A stretch of 64,000 bases of DNA from Phytophthora colocasiae (taxonomy: Eukaryota > Oomycota > Peronosporomycetes > Peronosporales > Peronosporaceae). Every line of letters starts with the position of its first letter. The stretch's first letter is position 1. Below the pieces are notes generated by a model. It was not told the DNA's origin. It did no database searches and saw nothing but the letters and a program-made list of their open reading frames with translations. Shown here one piece after another: positions 51,625-61,825 of the stretch. The position numbers and the translations under genes are program-made. Location of the stretch: contig JAGKQI010000101.1 in NCBI GenBank assembly GCA_018806915.1, positions 992,001 through 1,056,000 of the forward strand, written 5' to 3'.

Positions 51625-53101
51625 TCAGTAACTTTTGAACACGAACCGAACCAGTAAAATACTAGCACAAACCGGGCTTGACCCCTGAGCTGCCAGCTTG
51701 AAAGTGTTTCGCTCAGCAGCATTGCTCTTGATTTGCTCAACGAGTTTCTGAAAAAAAAAAAAAAAAACATCAGGTTGTCATTCTAATTTCCACGAACATC
51801 TCAAGCGTACCTCATTGTAGGCTTCAATGCGATGTTTTCGCTGTATTTCACGGTCTTCGTAGCTCTTATCAAGTCGTTTTTGCTTATTGTCGACGTCCTC
51901 ACGAGCGGCCAGATCCTGAATGCGATGCTTTACAGCAGTGGCAATATGACTTTGGATTTGTTCTTGATGCGACTTCTTCAGCTGCTGCAATGATATCTTT
52001 CTTTGCGCTGTATGCAACTTCAGTAGACGAGCTTAGTCTCGTGTATTGAGGCCGATGCTTTAACCAAGCGTACCTCTTCTTGCTGTAGTTTCTCGAGTCT
52101 GTTTTGCAGATCTGTCTCTACCTTTGCTGTCATCTTCATCAGGTCGCTCTGCCGGCAAAAAGCTCAAGTGTTAGATGAAACACTCACGATTCAACCAGCA
52201 AGGATCTCACGTGAATCAATTTCAACTCGCTGTCGTCAACTTGATCCCGAAACTGCTGAAGGCAAAAATCCGAAAGGGCTTGACGTTGAGCCTCAAACAG
52301 CTACATGAACAGTGAAAATATCAGTGGAAATGACACGGGAATACCAAGAAACTCATGTTCTCATATCCTTACCTGAATGGCTTCACGAATCGGCAAGCCG
52401 GCAACTCGATCGAAAAAGCTTTGCGAAGCAGCAGCAACGACTGCTCGTCTTCGAGTGAATTCCAGTCGTTGCGCCTGTTGTTTGTGTGCTGCATTGTGTC
52501 GATGATGCATGAAAGTTATATCATTGTTTGTTGGAGCGTCTTGAGCTTGTGTCATAGTTCTAAAAAAACATGCCACAAGAGAAAACGTTAGCATTCTGTC
52601 TGAAGTGACAGAAATTTTCCTTACGTAGAATCTCCTCGTTCAGCTTGTATCCTCGTCAAAGGCCGAGTGGTTGGAAGATTCTTGTTCGAAGAGGTAGTAA
52701 ACGATAGTGGCGTCTCCATTACCTGCGCTTCCTTTGATACTGGCCGTTCGCATCCAGGTGAAGACACAAACCGTTGATCCGAACTGGCCCGACGACTGAT
52801 TTTCAATGGAGAAAGTCGAGATGATTGCCTTGCTAATGTTACGTCAAGGTGAAGGTCAGGGAATGTGGCATTTTTAGTGGACTTGACGTCAGGTAGCGAT
52901 GGTAAACTACTAGCGCCACGTAAAACTGGACTGTGAAATCTGCCAGCACTTGGCGTCAGATAGATCTTGAATGGAAATGGAAACTGAACCTTCCGAAAGC
53001 ACGTACGAGGAGGATACTTTTCCACTGTTGGAGCACTGAAGTTGCGTTAACTGCTTGTGTCGAAGATCACTTGGCCCTCTCTTCTTACCGACAGAAGTCA
53101 T
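51625..53101 (-). CDS. Multi-exon coiled-coil protein, unrecognised
   Basis: Seven short exons can be joined in one frame. Exon 1 (MTSV, from 53101) is followed by a 67-nt intron with an ideal GTAAGA donor. Exon 2 reads VEKYPPRTCFRKVQFPFPFKIYLTPSAG and a Ser/Arg-rich stretch to RGDST. Exon 3 has TMTQAQDAPTNND...FDRVAGLPIREAIQ. Exon 4 has LFEAQRQALSDFCLQQFRDQ, exon 5 MKMTAKVETDLQNRLEKLQQEE, exon 6 LHTAQRKISLQQLKKSHQEQIQ, and exon 7 KLVEQIKSNAAERNTFKLAA, with a stop at 51625. Exons 4-7 form a strongly charged coiled coil. An 18-19 nt poly-T near 51751-51769 is the polypyrimidine tract before exon 7. Many small exons and a coiled coil are common in flagellar/basal-body genes, but no family is recognised. 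Confidence 0.6.
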
Positions 53102-53881
53102 GATCTGCCAATGCTCTAATAGCAATTGAATTGATCGGCACAAGTTCCCGTGAATGATAAAATGTAAACCCGTATTTTTAGAGACTGGTGCTCAATTCTT
53201 CCTGGGCGTTTGTAGACATTTGTGAGTTTGCATTGTTGTAGTACATTGAAGATTTATCTGTTAGCTACGCAAAAAATCTCGATACTCTCCAAAGCTACTT
53301 CCGTTGTGGGTTTTGCATTCCCTTCCAATGAGAAATGCTGGTTCTAAGTTGCTTCCATCGCTTCAGTCGTCGGGCCAGGGGGAGTCGTCAATTGCACGTC
53401 TGCAAAACTCCCCGAACGACAAGAAGACGACTTGGCATTAAGAGGGTCCTTGAAAACAAAAATGCTGCCGGTGCTGCTGTCGCAGGGGCGGCGAGGACGT
53501 ATGTAGGTATTCCAATCGAATCCTTCGTTCGGAGATCGATAGAATGAAATATCGGGATAGTGGTGACACTTTTGAGGTCGTGGTGCGTGACTGCATCTCG
53601 AACCTGGGAGTGAATCTTGGTCAAACTGCCTGATCACGTGCGTTGCACTTGGCTTCGATCGCCAATGCTGCGATCAACCAGAAGATGGTGTCAATAGTCG
53701 AAGATGGAGTAGAATGGAGCTTCATCGGTTCGAAATGAGAAGAAGATCGTCTTCTCAACGCTTGGGGGTGGCTGCGTCTTCATGTCAATTGTTGGAATCA
53801 ACCTCTCGTGATATGTTCTGGTGCTTAAAGAGAAGCAAGAGGCGATCCATGACAAGTTGAAGACCGTCGACTCGGAGTCGA
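53102..53881. other. Intergenic region, no gene seen
   Basis: About 780 bp between the coiled-coil gene and the first FLFF-family gene. Open frames here overlap one another without recognisable motifs. Confidence 0.45.
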
Positions 53882-54301
53882 CTAGCAGCCGGTGAACCCC
53901 GCCCCGAGTGAGGGGCGAGTGGGAGACAGCGGCGGCATGAAGAACACAGGCATGTGGTGGTCAATAGCCGGCTGAGCGGGCGTGGGGGAGTTGATACTAG
54001 CGAGTCGAGACGCCAAAGTGCTGGTGTTGGGCGACGCGAGCTCACCCGACGGGAAGGCGGATGTATCGCTACCGCAGAAGAAGAGGAATTGCGGACGTTC
54101 GTTGATGGAGCTGATTCTGCTGCTACGACGAGCTTCGAAGGCTGCAGCATTGTCCACAGTCGTCATCTTCTCGAACTGTTCCAGAGTTACCACTCGGAAG
54201 CCGCCGTTCGAGTTGATAGTCGACCCTGAAGCTTTAGCGGTAGACGTCGCGTGGCGACGGAAGAGGCCGCCGAGACCGATAGCGCGCATGAATCCTCGCA
54301 T
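53882..54301 (-). CDS. FLFF-motif family protein, member 1
   Basis: Unrecognised 139-residue protein. Near the start it has a basic amphipathic motif, GFMRAIGLGGLFRR (residues 3-16), nearly the same as in member 3. The core motif QFLFFCGSD is at residues 71-79 and the C-terminal motif MPVFFMPP at 117-124, separated by a Ser/Pro-rich linker. No signal peptide or long membrane segment is present, so the protein is probably cytosolic or nuclear. Its pattern of short conserved motifs in disordered surroundings suggests a protein-binding or regulatory role, but no function can be given. Confidence 0.6.
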   Translation of the reverse strand: MRGFMRAIGLGGLFRRHATSTAKASGSTINSNGGFRVVTLEQFEKMTTVDNAAAFEARRSSRISSINERPQFLFFCGSDTSAFPSGELASPNTSTLASRLASINSPTPAQPAIDHHMPVFFMPPLSPTRPSLGAGFTGC

Positions 54302-55099
54302 TGTTGGTGAGTTGGTGCGTTTAGTACGTTACTGCCAAACGTTGGGGTTCGAGTCACTCGAGTCGAATTGGGGAATGAGAGAAGAACGGCGCCATGCTGG
54401 ACGAAAATCCATAGGCATCGAGCCTGATGGATGCCATGTGCTGCTGGTCGGAGACCTGTCTTCAATCCAGAGAACCTGCAGAGACCTGATCGCGAGCTTC
54501 AAGACTTTGGCGAGCCAAACGTTGCAGCTGGACTGTCATGTAGACGTGTCGTTCGGTGTGCCATGTCCCATTTCAGTCTTATTTCCAAACAAATGACAGT
54601 ATAAATTGGGACGTATGTTCGGACAGAGCTCTTCCGTCTGTAGCTCGGTGAGGCTGTCCGCCACAGACACATGGCCAGACGGAACGAAGCACGAATGAAA
54701 GTTAGAGGGAGAATCCAGAGCGTGGTGATCACCTTGCGATGCCTTTGCATCAAAAACGCAAGTCTCCCACGAGTCAAAGTGGCTCCAACCAGCTGACTCA
54801 GACTTAGGGGCCCGATTCGAGATGTCTCCACTCGAATTTCAAAGCAGTAGCTTGAGAAGTTGACGGGCGTTTGGATGCGGTCAACACGTGGGTTACACGT
54901 GCTAACATGCTCCTGGCGAACAGCGTGGCAGCTATTGTGCAAACTGCGTCTATCCTCAATCTGGACTACCAGAAAATACACAGGAACAACAGAACTTGAA
55001 TGGTAAAAACTCTAGCCCAACATTATTCGTTCATAATATTCATAATAGATAGATGGAGGAACGACTAACTGCACATACGCTTTACACATAGCGACCTGC
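54302..55099. other. Intergenic region between FLFF family members 1 and 2
   Basis: About 800 bp; no conserved motif or RNA feature recognised. Confidence 0.45.
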
Positions 55100-55732
55100 T
55101 CACCTCGAGAATCTGTAGTATCCAGCACTACGTCGGGTAGTCCGCTGTTCAGTGATTTTAAAGAGGTGAGGCGAGTAGATCGGCGCTGACATCGGAGACT
55201 GAATCGGAGTATTCCGAGGTGAGAAGAAGCACGGCATTTCATGGCTAATACGTGGCGACTCGATCGATGCTGCCGGGCTCATAGGCTCCACGTAGTTGGA
55301 AATCATGTCACTGCGATACCCGCTCTGGTAAATTCCTCCAGCTGAATTGGGCGTGGGCGGGTCGCTTCCTCCGTAGAACAAGAACTGCACCTGCCTCTCA
55401 TCTTCCTCCTCGTACGAGTAGTTTAAGGGCGAATCTGAGCGAGATCCCGATCTCGACCCTGACGACGATAGAGTTTTCGACTGCATCTCCCTGGACTGTG
55501 GTGTTTTTTCTGCGTAGCTGCTTTGAAATGGCGGGCGTGACGGGGGATTGGACGGCGTGAGCTCCATCTTGACATCGTATTCCCAGCGGTTGAACATTTG
55601 CGGACTTCTTCGCACTCCAGGTGACGTCTTGCGGTAGTAGTCGGGGTCCAGGACGTCACAGCAGCTCGTACAGTCTTCGAATGGCTGCCGCACGAGATCC
55701 CAAATGTAGCGGAAGAATCTAGACACGCCCAT
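55100..55732 (-). CDS. FLFF-motif family protein, member 2
   Basis: Unrecognised 210-residue protein. It starts MGVSRFFRYIWDLVRQPFEDC, an amphipathic N-terminus similar in character to those of members 1 and 3. The core motif QFLFYGGSD is at residues 116-124 and EMPCFFSPR at 165-173. Linkers are rich in Ser, Pro and Arg and contain an SGSRSGSRSDSP stretch, a likely phosphorylation region. No targeting signal is seen. It keeps both family motifs and an intact frame, arguing for selection. Confidence 0.6.
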   Translation of the reverse strand: MGVSRFFRYIWDLVRQPFEDCTSCCDVLDPDYYRKTSPGVRRSPQMFNRWEYDVKMELTPSNPPSRPPFQSSYAEKTPQSREMQSKTLSSSGSRSGSRSDSPLNYSYEEEDERQVQFLFYGGSDPPTPNSAGGIYQSGYRSDMISNYVEPMSPAASIESPRISHEMPCFFSPRNTPIQSPMSAPIYSPHLFKITEQRTTRRSAGYYRFSR

Positions 55733-56306
55733 TATCGTACGTCAGGCCTCCGTTTCCAAGCAGTCCCTGTTCCTGTAGATGGTTCTTCACTGCGCTAGCT
55801 CCAAGAATGCGTCCTGACTGTCCGGGAAGAAGAGGACGAGTAAATGGGTCAGCGGAGAAGCGCGATGGGCCGTCAATTGCCAATATGCAGTGTCTTTTCT
55901 GAGTGAACTGAGGGACCTCACCAACCCTCTCCACACATGGGGCGCTGCACAGTGTCGGATGAACTTGTTGGTCATAAAAGCGAACAGTCACATCGCATTT
56001 TATCTGAATACTTTTTGTGCGAGTAGACAATGTGGGCTACTACAGGCTAAGCGCACAGTTCATTGTGCTGACTACCTGCAACTGACACCGTTTGCTATGT
56101 TACGGCTTATGCAGTTTTACAGCACCACTGCAGTTTAAGAGGAACTACTAGTAGTTAATCACGAGTCGTGATTCACTACTGCTTCACTGTGTCACGACAC
56201 TAATGGATGGATAAATCCACTGACGGTCGTGCTGTTCTTGAATCTCACGCAAGCGGCAAAGCAGAAGACACGCCAAACTTCTGCTGCAGAAGAAAGGGGA
56301 ATCACA

Positions 56307-56550
56307 CAAAGATTAGCTAGAAGTAGTTAGACTTTGTTTGATCAACTGTAACGGCCATCTGACTCAGCGAAAGCAGCAAAAACCACAGCAGTTCTCGTTC
56401 GTAACGTCCTTTGTTCATCAACGCAAAGCGATACATCTAGGGGAGCCACACGAGCGAGCAACAGCGTCAAGGAAACCGGAGTGAGCTGCTTTTCAATAAG
56501 ACTGTGTCGTTACAGTTGATCAAAGTCTAACTACTTCTAGCTAATCTTTG
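56307..56550. repeat. MITE-like inverted repeat
   Basis: Left arm 56307-56353 and right arm 56508-56550 are inverted copies; they differ by a 4-base AAAC/CAAA-type indel. The spacer is about 154 bp with no open frame. The structure resembles a short non-autonomous transposon, but no target duplication is visible. Confidence 0.65.
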
Positions 56551-56611
56551 TCGGTGGGCTCGCTGTAACCCGAGTTATGAAGGTATTGCATGCAGCGTTC
56601 ACGTCACGTCC

Positions 56612-56740
56612 TTCGCACAGTTCTTGATCTTGGCGGTAGCATAGTCAAATAGTCGCTTGGTTCTCGCGAAAATCTTCCCTTGCTTACCAGATAGGTCTAG
56701 AAGTGTAGCTCGTTCGCACAGTCCTTGATCTTGGCGGTAT
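56612..56740. repeat. 27-bp direct repeat, 100 bp apart
   Basis: TTCGCACAGTYCTTGATCTTGGCGGTA occurs at about 56614-56640 and 56714-56740 with one difference. On the minus strand both encode TAKIK[ND]CA. Possibly a remnant of a repetitive coding sequence. Confidence 0.7.
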
Positions 56741-56916
56741 CCAACCCTTGGATATGCAAACGTTCTGCAGCGGATGGTGTCTGTGGTGTGTGAATTCTCG
56801 AAACTTAGTCTGCTTCCTCCTCTTCTATCCAATACGCTACTTCTACTTGCTACACCAAAAAAATAGTTAAATCATCCGACGTCGCCATGCCAGACCTCAC
56901 CCCACACTCTTCCCTT

Positions 56917-57774
56917 TTAAAACTCGTACTCTTTCGGGTCGGGAAGAATACTGCTGCGACGCATATTCTCAACCAAAGGTGGCGAAAAGAAGAGCGGCAT
57001 CTTGGCCTGCAGCGACGGACGGATGTGGTTTTCATGCAGCTCGTCATACTCCGAAGGTCTCAACTCCGGCTGGAACGTGCTGTCCGTATCACTTCCTCCA
57101 AAGAATAAGAAAGATACACGTTGAGGCTCTACGACGGAGCCGTCACTAGAGCTAGAGGCTACCAGTGCCGACGGGTCGGTAGGTGACTGCTTGGCGTTAA
57201 AGCTAGGGGGTTTGATCTTCGTCTCCTTCTGGGGCTTCTCGGCCTTCACCTTCTTCACCTTCTTAGCTGGTGGCTCCTCCATATGAGGGGACGAAGCCGC
57301 CGACTCGGTCTCCTGAATAGGAGCGGTCTCAGGCTCAGCCACAGCCGCCACTTCGAGCGGCGCTTCAGGCATTGATCCGCGGTTCGAGTGCGACCAGCGA
57401 GACCAACGCGACGTGCGACGCTGCGAGGCTTCGCTGTCACTCGGGGCCGTGGCGTCGTCCGCGTCACTGCACTTGCGCTTAAAGAGTCCGCCAATGGCGC
57501 GCATCAAGCCGCGGTGCTTGCGTTTGGTAGGTAATTCCGACTGGGTCACTTCCGCGGGGGAAGGAATGGCCACAGGTTGCTCCTGTACATGCGGAGGAAG
57601 TTCAGGGGCGGACGTGGGCACCGGCGGGGGCGGCGCGCGCACCGGCGCCCGCACTGGAGCGGAGGGGGCTTCTGTTGAGGGCATCACAGCTACGCGTTCG
57701 CGGCGAACTCTGGGAATGAACGCGAGCGAGCGGGCAAAATGGGTTCGCGTCGTTGTTGTTTCTGCACGCCGCAT
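56917..57774 (-). CDS. FLFF-motif family protein, member 3
   Basis: Unrecognised 285-residue protein, the longest member. A Pro-rich N-terminal extension (residues 30-85) precedes the basic motif RGLMRAIGGLFKRK (88-101), close to member 1's GFMRAIGLGGLFRR. A Lys-rich stretch KKVKKVKAEKPQKE (171-184) may be a nuclear localisation signal. The core motif SFLFFGGSD is at 221-229 and MPLFFSPP at 259-266. The start at 57774 (MRRAETTTT) is the first ATG; the ATG at 57684 (MPSTEAPSA) is an alternative. The strong match to member 1 at both ends with a different middle indicates that only the motifs are constrained. Confidence 0.6.
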   Translation of the reverse strand: MRRAETTTTRTHFARSLAFIPRVRRERVAVMPSTEAPSAPVRAPVRAPPPPVPTSAPELPPHVQEQPVAIPSPAEVTQSELPTKRKHRGLMRAIGGLFKRKCSDADDATAPSDSEASQRRTSRWSRWSHSNRGSMPEAPLEVAAVAEPETAPIQETESAASSPHMEEPPAKKVKKVKAEKPQKETKIKPPSFNAKQSPTDPSALVASSSSDGSVVEPQRVSFLFFGGSDTDSTFQPELRPSEYDELHENHIRPSLQAKMPLFFSPPLVENMRRSSILPDPKEYEF

Positions 57775-58783
57775 GTCGCCAAACTTCTCGTTCAGGTACT
57801 GATGATCGCAGTTGGGAGTGATGAAGGAGATGAGAATATACTTTAACGAATTGTTACAGTGCTATGATGCAGCTTTTTCGACAGACGAGCCATTACGGGA
57901 TCACTTGCGAAAGATTGCTCCTTGTTTCCACGTACAAGATTTAAATAACGAGCTGTCTTTTCAGTATGTGTTCTTGGGCCTTTGTCTGGGTCTGGAAGTC
58001 CCAGAGTCTGGAGAATGATTTACGGCAACTTGGTGAAGGCAAAGCAGGTGGGGGTGAATGCCGCCACCACCTGCTATACTTCGACCAGACCGAGCCGCCG
58101 CAGAGAGTTCGATGTTGTGGTTGGAGATGCCACAGGTTGTTTTCGCGGCATCGGTCATAAACCGTGCGCCTTTCGTCGTCGTCGAAAGGTTGAGTGAACT
58201 GGAACGCGTTCACTGCAGCAGCAATGGTTCAACCATTGGTTGGGCTCCGCTTGTGTGGACTGCGTGGCTTTGAGATGCTGACTGAAGATGGGAATAACGC
58301 TGCAGCTTGCAGGTCGGACCGTCGTGGCAGAAAAGTCTGTGGCGCGACGTGAAGGCTCCGAGACAAGAACCGCTGCAAAGTGGCTAGCGCGAAACGTGGC
58401 AATCCAAGGCAGCGTTGGGTCGTGTGCTTGTGCCAAATTTCACTGGGTCGACGACGGCCAGCTTCGGTAGTGCGCCTGCACTGTGCAGCCTCCCTGCATT
58501 CAACAACGCTCTGGACGGGGTTGCTTCTCGTGCGCGAAGTGTAACCTCCCTTACGATTCGATGCGATCGTCCATGTATTTACATTTTAAACTGCCTTCCG
58601 AAGACTGTGCGATGAAGCCACATGTACCCATTTCTACAGTCGTCAAATTGCTCGAGTGTCCAACAGGTAATGTTACCGTCCGTGCAGTGGGCACTGCGTG
58701 TGTTACTTCATAGTGGTCTCCCCTGCCTTCGGGGGAGATACTTCCTCGATGTTTTTTTATCTGAGAATCTTTGATGTCTCGCC
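57775..58783. other. Intergenic region between FLFF family members 3 and 4
   Basis: About 1 kb. A plus-strand frame near 57824-58018 (MKEMRIYFNELLQCYD...) looks protein-like but has no recognised features. Nothing else is evident. Confidence 0.45.
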
Positions 58784-59076
58784 CTAACAACTCAAAATCG
58801 CGGCACGAACAAAGGGGGCATATGTCGTGTTGACTGGGACTGTTGTCGCGTACGATGGAGTCGCAGGGTATCGCGTCGCTCGCGAGTTCGACCGAAGCCG
58901 TCTGTACCCCACGTCCAACTCGCGTAAGTTTATGTCGTCTGGGCAGCCAGTGAAAAACAGAAACTCCGTGGGCCTTGCAGCATCGATTTCATATAACTCG
59001 TCGTCACTCTCATGGTCCACCAGTGACGAAGGACGCATGGCCCAGATCTCCGCCAAAATCTCTTGATCCGACGTGA

Positions 59077-59085
59077 CACTGCAAT
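59077..59085. repeat. Left 9-bp target-site duplication of the Mutator-like element
   Basis: CACTGCAAT, identical to 61210-61218. Nine bases is the usual duplication length for Mutator-like elements. Confidence 0.75.
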
Positions 59086-61209
59086 GGTTAGCTTAAACAA
59101 GGGTCACCGGCAGGTCTGGTCTCACATTAGGTCCCTACGTTTATTTTCCAACTGCAGGTCTGGTCACGGATTCAGGTCCCACCGCTTACCAGTACTTAGT
59201 ACACGTACGAAGTACATTGTCTTGCAGCAGCGTTTTCGGTGATCTTACGTTGCTTGTTTTGTTAAGCAATCACCAAAACGACTGGTGCTCCTTGGCGTTG
59301 ATGAAGAAAACCAAACCCTCATCCAACCACTAAGCCAGCACCCACAAGTTATTCTCGAAATCATCTCTCAAGTCCCAATGGCAACTAGCCTTCACGGCAC
59401 TGACCGGAACTCGTTTCCAGTAGTCTCAGCAATGCGGTCGGGGTCCCAGCACAGCGACACCGACGTGTCCGAGGCAGAAACCATCATTTTGTACGAGGAT
59501 GCCGAGCGGAGCTCGGTGTATGAAACTGTAATTTTTCTCGACGGATATCAACTTACTCGGTCAAGACGGTCTTCAGTAAAGGCATCATATCGTTGCAGTT
59601 ACTACAGACGCACTGGTTGTACCGCTCGTGTAGAATTTTTTGCGGCTGGTGGTGGCTACAGAAGGGTGAGGCCACATACATGCAACGTCGCTGAGGTTCC
59701 GGACGCGGGTAACGCGATGATCAACGTTGAGGTGCAGATGAAACGCGAGATCGACAGAATCGCGGTTGAGCAACCGTCTGAGCCTGCCCTGAGCGTGTGG
59801 GACACAATAAACAGTATGTTTTATCAGCGAGAGGATGGTAGAGCAGTCATTGGCCTTACGCGCGACCAAGTTGTCGGACGAGTGTACAGCACACGGCGTG
59901 TACATTATGGCGGTGATATGCATGGACTCATCGAAGTACCTCCGCTGTCTATGGTTGTTGGCACTACCCTACGGTTCTTTCAGTTCCACAACATTTACTA
60001 CGAACCACGCCAGAAAGACGTGAACGAGCCACAGCGAATCATTGATTGGGCGCATCCTGAGTTGATCAAGCTACTCATGTACAAGTCAATAACGGTCTTC
60101 GTTTACGGCACGTTCCGGTGTGTACCGTCAAAATTTCATCAATGTGTGATTGTCATGGTGATGGATAGCGCTACCGACCATTTTGTTCCGATCTTCTACG
60201 TGCTGTGCACCGGAAAAACTCAAGACACTTGCTGGAACGTGATCAACAGCATTGTCCAGTGCACGAACGAGAAGTTGGATCCTGGTACTGTGGTATGTGA
60301 CTTTGAGGCTGCTCTAATCAACGCAGTCGGCGTACAGTTTCCGGACGCAACCTTGGTGGGTTGTTATTTTCATTTCAAACAGGCGTTGAGGCGCAAAATG
60401 AAGAAGTTGTCGCTACCTGCCGCTGAGATTTCCATCGCTATGCAGCGTGGTGTACTCGACACTCTTACTGTCATCAAGCGAAAACATATCGCTAAAAAGG
60501 GGATTGCACATGTCAAGTCAATAATGATGGAGAAGTGCTCGGCTGCCGGTATCTCCTACTCCACCGACAAGTGGCGTTCATTTTGGGCGTATTTTGTCAA
60601 GACATGGATCAAGAAGTACAAGCCTGCGTCGTGGAATGTACACGGCCTCGACCGCAACACCGTGAGCCGCACCAATAACCCGCTTGAGAGATTTAACCGC
60701 GAGTTGAACAAGACATTTTCAACCCCGCACCCGACGTTACCAGCATTCGTCAGCAAAATTGAGTCCCTCGCTCGGAAACACGTACAGCTGAGGCAAGATA
60801 CACCACTGCGTGTTCGCCGGCGCCAACGCCAGCCGGTCGTTCTTCCGGCTGCGGTAGAGTTTGAGACGTCCGACGAGGAATCGTAAGACGAGAGGACAGA
60901 GGACAGCCGCCAGTACTCCAGTGACAGCACCAACGACGAAGAGACGGCGGGAGATACCCAAGTGGATATGGAGTTTGAAGTGTTAATCTAGTTGGTTGGT
61001 GAAGCTGGAACTTCTGGGGCAGAGATACGCAGGACTCGGAGCACGTTGATATTGACCTGTTTGTAGAAAGGTTTTACCTCGATTTCCTTCGCTACATTCA
61101 AATAAAAATGTTATGTATGGGCTTTAGGTCTGGTCACGCGTTTGGGTCTCATATCACTGCGAGACCTAATGTGAGACCAGACCTGCCGGTGACCCTCTAT
61201 TAAATCTAC
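59086..61209 (+). mobile_element. Mutator-like DNA transposon (MULE) with 33-bp perfect terminal repeats
   Basis: The 2,124-bp element has a perfect 33-bp inverted repeat at 59101-59133 and 61163-61195 (GGGTCACCGGCAGGTC... and its complement). A weaker match extends 14-15 bp outward to ends that start GGT. Additional AGGTCTGGT subterminal copies lie inside both ends. A 9-bp duplication CACTGCAAT flanks it. It encodes one transposase on the plus strand. The intact frame and perfect repeats suggest recent activity. Confidence 0.85.
59378..60886 (+). CDS. MULE transposase with FLYWCH/FAR1-like zinc finger
   Basis: Transposase of about 502 residues from the first ATG (MATSLHGTDRNS). The N-terminal zinc finger is SYRCSYYRRTGCTARVEF...RPHTC. 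The MULE domain includes KSITVFVYGTFRCVP, VIVMVMDSATDHFVPIFYVL, GTVVCDFEAALINAV (second catalytic Asp), VGCYFHFKQALRRK and, near the end, NNPLERFNRELNK. In most MULE transposases the first motif is D-G-T-F; here the Asp is Tyr (VYGTF). This predicts loss of catalysis unless another residue serves. The frame is otherwise intact. The open frame extends upstream to 59285 without ATG. Confidence 0.82.
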   Translation: MATSLHGTDRNSFPVVSAMRSGSQHSDTDVSEAETIILYEDAERSSVYETVIFLDGYQLTRSRRSSVKASYRCSYYRRTGCTARVEFFAAGGGYRRVRPHTCNVAEVPDAGNAMINVEVQMKREIDRIAVEQPSEPALSVWDTINSMFYQREDGRAVIGLTRDQVVGRVYSTRRVHYGGDMHGLIEVPPLSMVVGTTLRFFQFHNIYYEPRQKDVNEPQRIIDWAHPELIKLLMYKSITVFVYGTFRCVPSKFHQCVIVMVMDSATDHFVPIFYVLCTGKTQDTCWNVINSIVQCTNEKLDPGTVVCDFEAALINAVGVQFPDATLVGCYFHFKQALRRKMKKLSLPAAEISIAMQRGVLDTLTVIKRKHIAKKGIAHVKSIMMEKCSAAGISYSTDKWRSFWAYFVKTWIKKYKPASWNVHGLDRNTVSRTNNPLERFNRELNKTFSTPHPTLPAFVSKIESLARKHVQLRQDTPLRVRRRQRQPVVLPAAVEFETSDEES

Positions 61210-61218
61210 CACTGCAAT
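61210..61218. repeat. Right 9-bp target-site duplication of the Mutator-like element
   Basis: CACTGCAAT, identical to 59077-59085; lies in the coding sequence of FLFF family member 4 (D-C-S). Confidence 0.75.
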
Positions 61219-61825
61219 CGCTCACAGTTGCGGACAGCAAGGCTATCCGACTGCTGGTACTGCTTCCTCGCGTCCTTGAGGATCTGTCGGACTTTCGTGC
61301 CAATTTCTGCAACTTTCGAGCTTCCTTTCGCTCTTGTTTGACAGCGCGATCCAGTGCCTTGTGTATCTGTTTTAGGTCTTTCTTGGTAACTTCGAAGTGA
61401 TCCGCTGCACGCACGGAGCCCATCGAGATCTCGGCAAAGTCTCGACCGAGACGGTCTGTGCATGTAAAGTAAAACGACGAGGACAACGATCTGTTGCTGC
61501 GCATGTCGAACTCAACGGACATTTCCTCCATATCTGGCACGTGGATCACCCCGCTTACAGTTGGCATTGCCTGAACACGCCGCATTGATCTGTGTCTCTG
61601 AAGTCGCCTCTGTGTAAGCCCAGTTTGGCGGCGGAATGGGGTGCTAAAGAATTGAGCAAGACTAGCGAGATGCATGACGAACTTGGCACTGTGTGGGATC
61701 TGAAGAGTTTTGGTTGTGACCCCACTATCTCTACCGAGAAGACAGAGTTGCCGGCTGACATCGCCACCACTGAATTCTACACTTTCAGCTGGCAGGAGAC
61801 TTCTCACGATATTTGGATAGGACAC

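Larger units (their letters stand above)
55733..56916. other. Intergenic region with MITE-like and direct repeats
   Basis: About 1.2 kb between FLFF family members 2 and 3. Holds the inverted repeat at 56307-56550 and a 27-bp imperfect direct repeat at 56612/56712. No gene is convincing. Confidence 0.5.
58784..61681 (-). pseudogene. FLFF-motif family protein, member 4, interrupted by a Mutator-like element
   Basis: The 5' part lies right of the transposon (first in-frame ATG at 61681, MHLASLAQFF; the frame is open back to 61825). It contains TPFRRQTGLTQRRLQRHRSM, a domain-like stretch TVSGVIHVPDMEEMSVEFDM...SFYFTCTDRLG and a basic coiled segment KDLKQIHKALDRAVKQERKE. It runs into the element at SDCS. 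The 3' part resumes left of the element (59085) with VTSDQEILAEIWAMRPSS, then the family core TEFLFFTGCPDD and ends at 58784. Removing the element plus one 9-bp duplication gives one continuous frame. The 5' half does not resemble members 1-3. The typical MPxFFxPP motif is absent from the tail. It was presumably functional before insertion. Confidence 0.65.

Noticed and set aside
51745..51770. Poly-A run as a retroposon tail
   Set aside because: On the minus strand it is the polypyrimidine tract before a clear CAG acceptor and coding exon.
59285..59377. N-terminal extension of the MULE transposase
   Set aside because: The frame is open but starts with GTG; the first ATG is at 59378.
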